Part shown: positions 5,713 through 10,423 of the stretch, piece after piece | Layout: every line of letters starts with the position of its first letter | Numbering within the stretch: position 1 is the first letter of the stretch | NCBI GenBank assembly: GCA_964390445.1 | Contig: CAYMJJ010000089.1 | Coordinates: forward strand, 1-10,423 | DNA length: 10,423 nt | Source: Anderseniella sp964390445 | GTDB taxonomy: Bacteria; Pseudomonadota; Alphaproteobacteria; Rhizobiales; Aestuariivirgaceae | Direction of reading: 5' to 3' | Position numbers and translations under genes: made by a program | The notes under the pieces: generated by a model | Databases searched by the model: none | The model's input: only the letters and a program-made list of their open reading frames with translations | Told to the model about the DNA's origin: nothing

Positions 5713-6912
5713 TCAGCCAGCGAAAACCTCGCCGGCCAGCACCACGTCTGCCTCGCCATAGCCGTTGAACCGGGTCGAGGTCGCATTGCCGTAGGCGCCA
5801 ATGCCGCCGAACTCGATAACGTCGTCTTCGCGAAGGTCCGCCGGCAGCGGCAGCTTCGCCGGGAGTACGTCAAGCGGGTCGCACGTCGGACCATAGATCG
5901 TGAAGTCGCGCGTTTCGCTGCTGTCGATCACGCGACCATCGCGAATGACACGGAACCATGGCATCAGGGCAGGAGCCTGCGAAGCTTCCATCAGGCCGCC
6001 ATAGATGCCGTCGTTGAGGAACACGTCGTTGCTTGCGCCGCGCACCAGCTTGACGCGGGTCAGCAGGGAGACTGATCCCGCACACAGGGCGCGGCCGGGC
6101 TCGCACTCAAGTTCCGGAGAGGCGTCGCCGAATGCTGCCTGAACGGCATCATGAATGACGCCGAAGTAGGTATCCAGCACCGGCCCGGTCGAGCCGGCGT
6201 ATCGGGCAGGGAAGCCGCCGCCAACGTTCAGGCGGCCGAGCTTGATACCGGCCGCGGCCGCAATGCGCGCTGCTGCCTCGATGTGGGCAATCCAGGCTGC
6301 CGGATCGGTGCATTGCGAGCCGGGGTGGAAAGTAAGCACGGGTACAAAGCCGTTCAGCACGGCAAATTGCACCAGCCGGACGGCATCGTCTTCGCCCACG
6401 CCGAACTTTGTGGTGAAGTCATGCACCGACGCCTTTACAGACGGCAACCGGAACCGGATGGCAATTTCCACGCCGCTCGCATGCCCGGTGATCTGGGCGA
6501 TCTTGCTGATTTCCTCGCGGCAATCGGCGGCAAACCGGCGGCAACCGAACGTGTGCCACGCGGTGGCGATCTCGGCGCGGGACTTGACCGGGTTGTGGTA
6601 GTGGAACGTCACGTCACCGCACAGGCGGCGCACTGAGGCCATCTCGACGGTGGATGCCACGTCGAAAACCTTGATGCCGCCTTCGTGCAGGGAAGAGATC
6701 ACTTCATCGGACGGGTTTGCCTTGACCGCATAGGATACTTCGCCAGGAAAGCCGTTGAGAAACACGGCGGCCTGCCGCTTGAGGCTGTCCGGGCTGATGC
6801 AGAACACCGGGCGCTCGCTTGCCGGTAGGCTGGCCACCTGCTGGCTGGATGCGTAAGCGCGGGTCCTGTCGAGACCCATGGGCAGCGCAGAAACGGTGTG
6901 GGCGAAAGTCAC
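5713..6912 (-). CDS. Fold-III PLP-dependent decarboxylase, ornithine/lysine type
   Basis: This enzyme probably decarboxylates ornithine to putrescine, or lysine to cadaverine, at the start of polyamine synthesis. The product is 399 residues, near the length of eukaryotic-type ornithine decarboxylase. Visible motifs are YAVKAN at 61-66, with Lys64 forming the PLP Schiff base; HPGSQ at 196-200, with His196 stacking on the cofactor; NVGGGFP at 229-235 and EPGR at 271-274, which bind phosphate; GPTCDPLD at 341-348, with Cys344 matching the catalytic cysteine of ornithine decarboxylase; and GAYGNATSTRFNGYG near the end, with the PLP-contacting tyrosine. These fit ornithine/lysine decarboxylase better than diaminopimelate or arginine decarboxylase. 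Ornithine versus lysine cannot be decided here. The start is GTG at 6912, with GGAGG eight bases upstream (complement of 6921-6925). It is divergent from an Lrp-type gene that probably regulates it. Confidence 0.88.
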   Translation of the reverse strand: MTFAHTVSALPMGLDRTRAYASSQQVASLPASERPVFCISPDSLKRQAAVFLNGFPGEVSYAVKANPSDEVISSLHEGGIKVFDVASTVEMASVRRLCGDVTFHYHNPVKSRAEIATAWHTFGCRRFAADCREEISKIAQITGHASGVEIAIRFRLPSVKASVHDFTTKFGVGEDDAVRLVQFAVLNGFVPVLTFHPGSQCTDPAAWIAHIEAAARIAAAAGIKLGRLNVGGGFPARYAGSTGPVLDTYFGVIHDAVQAAFGDASPELECEPGRALCAGSVSLLTRVKLVRGASNDVFLNDGIYGGLMEASQAPALMPWFRVIRDGRVIDSSETRDFTIYGPTCDPLDVLPAKLPLPADLREDDVIEFGGIGAYGNATSTRFNGYGEADVVLAGEVFAG

Positions 6913-6920
6913 TGTGGCAT

Positions 6921-6925
6921 CCTCC
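6921..6925 (-). promoter_or_regulatory. Ribosome binding site fixing the decarboxylase GTG start
   Basis: On the minus strand GGAGG lies eight bases before the GTG at 6912-6910. An ATG between them (minus strand, 6920-6918) is in another frame and soon meets a stop, so the GTG is chosen. Confidence 0.7.
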
Positions 6926-6958
6926 AGCGGCGTGAAAACTCATTGGAATCAAGAATGC

Positions 6959-6968
6959 TCAATATTGA
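6959..6968. promoter_or_regulatory. Palindrome in the divergent spacer, candidate Lrp-type operator
   Basis: TCAATATTGA is a perfect 10-bp palindrome, AT-rich in GC-rich DNA. It is placed 47 bp upstream of the decarboxylase start and 60 bp upstream of the regulator start. Lrp/AsnC proteins often bind AT-rich imperfect palindromes in the spacer between themselves and a divergent target gene. Binding here is inferred only. Confidence 0.4.
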
Positions 6969-6979
6969 TGCCGGTAAAT

Positions 6980-6996
6980 AGACGTGCTTCAGACGT
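6980..6996. repeat. AGACGT direct repeat, 11-bp period
   Basis: AGACGT occurs at 6980-6985 and again at 6991-6996, so the two copies lie about one helical turn apart on the same DNA face. The second copy is part of GACGTC, a 6-bp palindrome. It could be a second protein-binding site or part of a promoter; chance is possible for so short a unit. Confidence 0.25.
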
Positions 6997-7027
6997 CGAA
7001 CCGTGTTACTTTCATCGAAATGACGGA

Positions 7028-7480
7028 ATGAAAGACGATATGACGGAAACCGTGACACCCAAGGATGAAGAGCTGCTTGCCCTGCTGCAGGCCGATGCGC
7101 GTATGCCGGTGGCAGAACTCGCGCGCCGGCTGGGCGTGTCGCGCACCACCGTCCAGGACCGGTTGAAGCGGCTGGAAAGCTCTGGCGTCATAGCGGGTTA
7201 CGGCGTTCGCCTCGGCGCGTCACTGTCGTCCGCCGGCATCCTTGCTCATGTCTCGCTGGCGGTCGAACCGCGCAAGACCCAGGACGTCGTGCGGGCCATA
7301 TCGCGCATGCCGCAGGTGCAGATGTTGTTCACGGTGTCAGGCAAGTACGACATGATCGCGGTCATTCGCGCCGGGACCACGGACCGGATAGACAGCTTGC
7401 TGGATGAAATCGGGCTGATCGAAGGGGTGGTGGACACCGAGTCCGCCATTATTCTTTCCACCAAGTTTGACCGCCGATAA
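7028..7480 (+). CDS. Lrp/AsnC-family transcriptional regulator
   Basis: This DNA-binding protein probably senses an amino acid and controls the divergent decarboxylase gene. From ATG 7028 the product is 150 residues, typical of the family. The N-terminal winged helix-turn-helix covers about residues 12-60, with MPVAELARRLGVSRTTVQDR and LKRLESSGVIAGYGV matching the AsnC-type motif. The RAM effector/oligomerisation domain covers about 70-148, with LFTVSGKYDMIAVIRAG containing the G-x-x-D loop, and ends in ESAIILSTKFDRR. A second in-frame ATG at 7040 would give 146 residues. Neither start has a strong ribosome binding site (GGAA at 7025-7028 would suit 7040 at a long spacing), so the exact start is open. 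The frame is open further upstream, but no family-like sequence is encoded there. Confidence 0.9.
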   Translation: MKDDMTETVTPKDEELLALLQADARMPVAELARRLGVSRTTVQDRLKRLESSGVIAGYGVRLGASLSSAGILAHVSLAVEPRKTQDVVRAISRMPQVQMLFTVSGKYDMIAVIRAGTTDRIDSLLDEIGLIEGVVDTESAIILSTKFDRR

Positions 7481-7560
7481 CTTGCTGATTTGCAGGGCTG
7501 CTTCCTTGGCCAAACCGGCAACGCTTGATAGGGTCGCTTGAAGTTTCGCAGATTGAATGA

Positions 7561-7566
7561 AGAGGA
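7561..7566 (+). promoter_or_regulatory. Ribosome binding site of the DegP/DegQ-type gene
   Basis: AGAGGA lies ten bases before the ATG at 7577. It supports this start over the in-frame TTG at 7538, which would put 13 charged residues ahead of the signal peptide, and over the ATG at 7583. Confidence 0.6.
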
Positions 7567-7576
7567 ACAGACGGCC

Positions 7577-8989
7577 ATGAGAATGAACCGTTGGGTGATG
7601 ACCGTTGCCGCGGTGCTGCTGGCGTTCGCTGCGCCGGTTGTATATGCGCAGCAGGTGCCGCAATCGCGCGCCGAGATTTCCATGTCGTTTGCGCCCATCG
7701 TGCGCGATACCGCACCAAGTGTGGTCAACGTCTATGCCAAACGTATTGTGCAGTCACAGCAGCGCGGCTCGCCATTTGGTGCAGACCCGTTCTTCCGGCG
7801 TTTCTTCGGCGATGAGCTGTTCGGCGGGCGCCCGCGCCAGCGCGCCCAGAATTCGCTGGGGTCGGGCGTCATCGTGGACAGTTCCGGCATTGTGGTCACC
7901 AATAACCATGTTATCGGCGAAGGCACCGAGATCCGCGTGGTGCTGAACGACAACCGCGAATACGACGCCGAACTGATCCTCAAGGACGAACGCACCGATC
8001 TTGCCGTGCTGCGCATCAAGCCCGAGGACGGCGATCTGGTGCCGCTACCGCTGGGCGACAGTGACGCCATCGAGGTGGGCGACCTGGTGCTGGCCATTGG
8101 CAACCCGTTCGGCGTGGGCCAGACCGTGACCAGCGGCATCGTGTCGGCACTGGCGCGCACCCGCGTCGGCGTGTCGTCGTACCAGTTCTTCATCCAGACC
8201 GACGCGGCCATCAACCCCGGCAATTCCGGCGGCGCGCTGGTGGACATGAACGGCCGCCTGATCGGCATCAACACCGCCATCTTCTCGCGCTCCGGCGGAT
8301 CGAACGGGATCGGCTTTGCCATTCCGGTGAACATGGTGCGCTCGGTCATTGAGCAATCGCTGTCCGGTGCCACCCGCGTGGTCAGGCCATGGGTCGGCGC
8401 GGACCTGCAGGACGTCACCGCCGACCTGGCCGGTGCGTTGGGGCTGGACCGGCCCAAGGGTTCGCTGGTGGCAAACCTGCACCCGAAGAGCCCGCTCAAG
8501 GCTGCCGGCATGCGGCAGGGCGATGTCATCGTGAAGCTGGATGATCGCGACCTTGCCAACGCCCAGGAGTTCAACTTCCGGCTCGCCACGCTCGGCATCG
8601 GCAAGACGGCCAAGGTCGTGTTCCAGCGAAAGAGCAAGCTCTACTCAGCCGAACTCAACCTGGCTGCCGCGCCGGAGGACCCGCCGCGCAACGCCACCAC
8701 GATCGGCGGTCGTTCGCCGTTCACCGGGCTTGAGGTAATGAACATCTCGCCGGCGGTGGCAGACGAACTGGGCTTGCCCACATCGGCCACCGGCGTCGTC
8801 GTATCCGACCCTGGCAATTCCATCGGTCGGCGCTATGGCTTCAACCGGGGAGACGTGATCGTCGAGTTGAATGACCACCAGCCGGCCAGCGTCAAGGAAC
8901 TGGAATTCGCGCTGAATGACCGGCTGGGATATTGGGATGTTGCCATCATGCGCAAGGGCCGGTTGATCCGCCGCAGTTTCGGGGGTTGA
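7577..8989 (+). CDS. DegP/DegQ (Do/HtrA)-family periplasmic serine endoprotease
   Basis: This protein probably degrades or chaperones misfolded envelope proteins. The product is 470 residues from ATG 7577. A signal peptide spans about residues 1-24, with a basic start, the hydrophobic core VMTVAAVLLAFAAPVV and a VYA|QQ cleavage site. The trypsin-like domain follows with all three catalytic residues: His111 in TNNHVIGEG, Asp141 in DERTDLAVLRI, and Ser217 in NPGNSGGALVD. The LA-loop region (about residues 50-95: SPFGADPFFRRFFGDELFGG) is phenylalanine-rich and short, closer to DegQ than to E. coli DegP. Two PDZ domains follow, about 268-360 (starting near RPWVGADLQDV) and about 375-468 (near TGLEVMNISPAVADELGLP). 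It is intact. rarA starts 12 bases after its stop, so the two are probably cotranscribed. No clear promoter was recognised in the 96 bases upstream. Confidence 0.94.
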   Translation: MRMNRWVMTVAAVLLAFAAPVVYAQQVPQSRAEISMSFAPIVRDTAPSVVNVYAKRIVQSQQRGSPFGADPFFRRFFGDELFGGRPRQRAQNSLGSGVIVDSSGIVVTNNHVIGEGTEIRVVLNDNREYDAELILKDERTDLAVLRIKPEDGDLVPLPLGDSDAIEVGDLVLAIGNPFGVGQTVTSGIVSALARTRVGVSSYQFFIQTDAAINPGNSGGALVDMNGRLIGINTAIFSRSGGSNGIGFAIPVNMVRSVIEQSLSGATRVVRPWVGADLQDVTADLAGALGLDRPKGSLVANLHPKSPLKAAGMRQGDVIVKLDDRDLANAQEFNFRLATLGIGKTAKVVFQRKSKLYSAELNLAAAPEDPPRNATTIGGRSPFTGLEVMNISPAVADELGLPTSATGVVVSDPGNSIGRRYGFNRGDVIVELNDHQPASVKELEFALNDRLGYWDVAIMRKGRLIRRSFGG

Positions 8990-9001
8990 CCAGCAATCAC
9001 C

Positions 9002-10318
9002 ATGAGCTCCCTGTTCGAAGCTGCCGGTCTGGAGGCCTCTGCGCTACGGCCCCTGGCTGACCGGTTGCGCCCGGCAACGCTGGCGGAGGTGGTCGGGCAG
9101 GAGCACCTGACCGGCACCAGCGGGCTGATCGCGCGGATGATCGCGTCGGGGCGTATCACCTCGATGATCCTGTGGGGTCCGCCGGGTACCGGCAAGACCA
9201 CCATTGCCCGGCTGCTGGCGGGCGAGGCGGGGCTGCAATTCGAGCAGATCTCGGCCATTCATTCCGGTGTGGCAGACCTGAAGAAGGTATTCGAGTCCGC
9301 GCGCGTGCGCCGCACGGATCGCGGGCAGGGAACGCTGTTGTTCGTCGACGAGATACACAGGTTCAACAAGGCGCAACAGGACTCGTTCCTGCCGTGGATG
9401 GAAGACGGCACCATCACGCTGGTGGGCGCGACCACCGAAAATCCCTCGTTCGAGCTCAACGCCGCCGTGCTGTCGCGCGCCAAGGTACTGACACTGAACC
9501 GGCTGGACCCAGCCGCGATGGCTGGCCTGCTGGCCCGCGCCGAGGAGGCCGAGGGCCGCTCGTTGCCGGTTGGTGATGACGCGCGCGAGCAACTTTTCGC
9601 CATGGCAGACGGGGATGGCCGCTATTTCCTAAATCTTGTCGAGGACTTGTTCTCCGTTGTTCAAGCAGATTCCGAGCCACTTGGCCCGGCCGAACTGGCC
9701 GAGACGATCCAGCGCCGGGTGCCGGTGTACGACAAGGCGGCGGAGGGGCACTACAACCTCATTTCCGCCCTGCACAAGTCGGTACGTGGCTCTGACCCCG
9801 ATGCGGCGCTGTACTGGATGGCGCGGATGCTGGTGGCGGGCGAGGACCCGTTGTTCATTGCGAGGCGGCTGGTGCGCATGGCCAACGAGGACATCGGCCT
9901 GGCTGATCCGCAAGCCATCGTGCAGGCCATGGCCGCCAAGGACACCTACGACTTCCTTGGCTCGCCGGAGGGTGAACTTGCGCTGGCTCAGGCGTGCGTG
10001 TATCTGGCGACGGCACCGAAGTCGATCGGCGTCTATACCGCCTGGAAGGCCGCCCTGCGCCGTGCCAAGGAAACCGGCTCGGTGATGCCGCCGAAGATCA
10101 TCCTCAATGCGCCAACGAAGATGATGAAGGAGCATGAGTACGGCGCGGGCTACAAATATGATCCTGACCAGCCGGACAGTTTTTCCGGTCAGGACTACTT
10201 TCCGCCCGACATGGGCCGCGAGCAGTACTACGACCCGCCCGACCGCGGTTTCGAGCGGGAAATCAGGAAGCGGCTGGACTGGTGGGCCGAGCTGCGCAAG
10301 CAGCGCGGCGAGGGGTGA
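9002..10318 (+). CDS. rarA: Replication-associated recombination protein A (RarA/MgsA), AAA+ ATPase
   Basis: RarA is a cytoplasmic AAA+ ATPase related to clamp-loader subunits and to eukaryotic WRNIP1/Mgs1. It acts at stalled or gapped replication forks and interacts with SSB. The product is 438 residues, a normal length. It begins with PLADRLRPATLAEVVGQEHL, typical of clamp-loader relatives. Walker A GPPGTGKT is at 59-66 (Lys65), Walker B LLFVDEIHRFNKAQQD is at 112-127 (Asp116, Glu117), sensor 1 GATTENPSFE is at 142-151, and the likely arginine finger is Arg159 in LSRAK. The C-terminal part holds the family's MgsA region, with ALYWMARMLVAGEDPLFIAR, RRLVRMANEDIGLADPQAI and EYGAGYKYDPD. The start ATG at 9002 has a poor ribosome binding site and lies 12 bases after the protease stop, which suggests translational coupling. 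Confidence 0.96.
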   Translation: MSSLFEAAGLEASALRPLADRLRPATLAEVVGQEHLTGTSGLIARMIASGRITSMILWGPPGTGKTTIARLLAGEAGLQFEQISAIHSGVADLKKVFESARVRRTDRGQGTLLFVDEIHRFNKAQQDSFLPWMEDGTITLVGATTENPSFELNAAVLSRAKVLTLNRLDPAAMAGLLARAEEAEGRSLPVGDDAREQLFAMADGDGRYFLNLVEDLFSVVQADSEPLGPAELAETIQRRVPVYDKAAEGHYNLISALHKSVRGSDPDAALYWMARMLVAGEDPLFIARRLVRMANEDIGLADPQAIVQAMAAKDTYDFLGSPEGELALAQACVYLATAPKSIGVYTAWKAALRRAKETGSVMPPKIILNAPTKMMKEHEYGAGYKYDPDQPDSFSGQDYFPPDMGREQYYDPPDRGFEREIRKRLDWWAELRKQRGEG

Positions 10319-10320
10319 GA

Positions 10321-10342
10321 GCACGGCGAAGCCGCACCGTGC
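10321..10342 (+). other. Stem-loop after rarA
   Basis: GCACGG (10321-10326) and CCGTGC (10337-10342) form a perfect 6-bp stem with a 10-base loop, two bases after the rarA stop. GCCGGTCTGG... follows, with no T-run, so it is not a standard intrinsic terminator. It could support rho-dependent ending or transcript protection. The remaining bases to 10423 show no recognisable gene. Confidence 0.3.
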
Positions 10343-10423
10343 CGGTCTGGACAGTGTTGAGAATGAGCAGGAAACACGGGCCACTTCAGGTCGCACCGGT
10401 GTTGTTTGTATATGTAGGCGCTT

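Noticed and set aside
6151..6636. Plus-strand open frame opposite the decarboxylase gene
   Set aside because: It is antisense to a gene with intact catalytic motifs and shows no family resemblance or ribosome binding site.
7564..7592. GGAAC...CGTT pair resembling a general-stress (EcfG-type) sigma promoter near the protease start
   Set aside because: The spacing is 20 rather than 16-17 bases and the CGTT element lies inside the coding sequence after the ATG.
10385..10414. TTCAGG-N18-TATATG as a promoter for a gene beyond the window
   Set aside because: The -35 match is poor, the spacing is long, and the downstream gene cannot be seen.

Overview
The window is GC-rich, densely coding chromosomal DNA from an alphaproteobacterium. 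The evidence for this is the gene order secY-adk-rpsM-rpsK-rpoA-rplQ with no rpsD before rpoA, the short 190-residue adenylate kinase, and protein sequences of alphaproteobacterial type. I cannot name the genus. No rRNA, tRNA, CRISPR array, insertion sequence, integrase or phage gene was seen.

Layout. Positions 1-4059 are the distal end of the S10-spc-alpha ribosomal supercluster: the 3' part of secY, adk (overlapping secY by ATGA), a 222-bp spacer with a plausible promoter and a strongly structured leader, then rpsM (GTG start), rpsK, rpoA (GTG start) and rplQ. The cluster closes with a clear intrinsic terminator at 4031-4059. Positions 4089-5710 are a tight same-strand trio: an exported DM13-domain protein, a PaaI-type hotdog thioesterase and a periplasmic ankyrin-repeat protein. 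This trio meets, tail to tail and with only 2 bp between, a minus-strand fold-III PLP decarboxylase of the ornithine/lysine type (5713-6912). An Lrp/AsnC regulator (7028-7480) is divergent from the decarboxylase, and the 115-bp shared spacer holds a palindrome and a spaced direct repeat. A DegP/DegQ-type periplasmic serine protease (7577-8989) and the AAA+ ATPase rarA (9002-10318) follow on the plus strand. The last 105 bases hold one short hairpin and no recognisable gene.

How the genes fit together. The first block makes the protein translocation channel, the AMP/ADP-balancing enzyme, two 30S proteins, the RNA polymerase alpha subunit and one 50S protein. The Lrp-type protein is the obvious candidate regulator of the divergent decarboxylase, which would feed polyamine synthesis (putrescine or cadaverine). 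The protease handles envelope protein quality control and RarA acts at stalled replication forks. From memory, many alphaproteobacteria carry the protease-rarA pair close behind rplQ, so the DM13-thioesterase-ankyrin-decarboxylase-regulator block may be a lineage-specific insertion at that junction. That is an inference to be tested by synteny comparison.

Most of the window is ordinary core genome. The items most worth a second look are the multi-hairpin leader in front of rpsM, the uncharacterised DM13/thioesterase/ankyrin trio with no obvious promoter, and the operator-like elements between the decarboxylase and its likely regulator. I do not see convincing evidence of a wholly new system.
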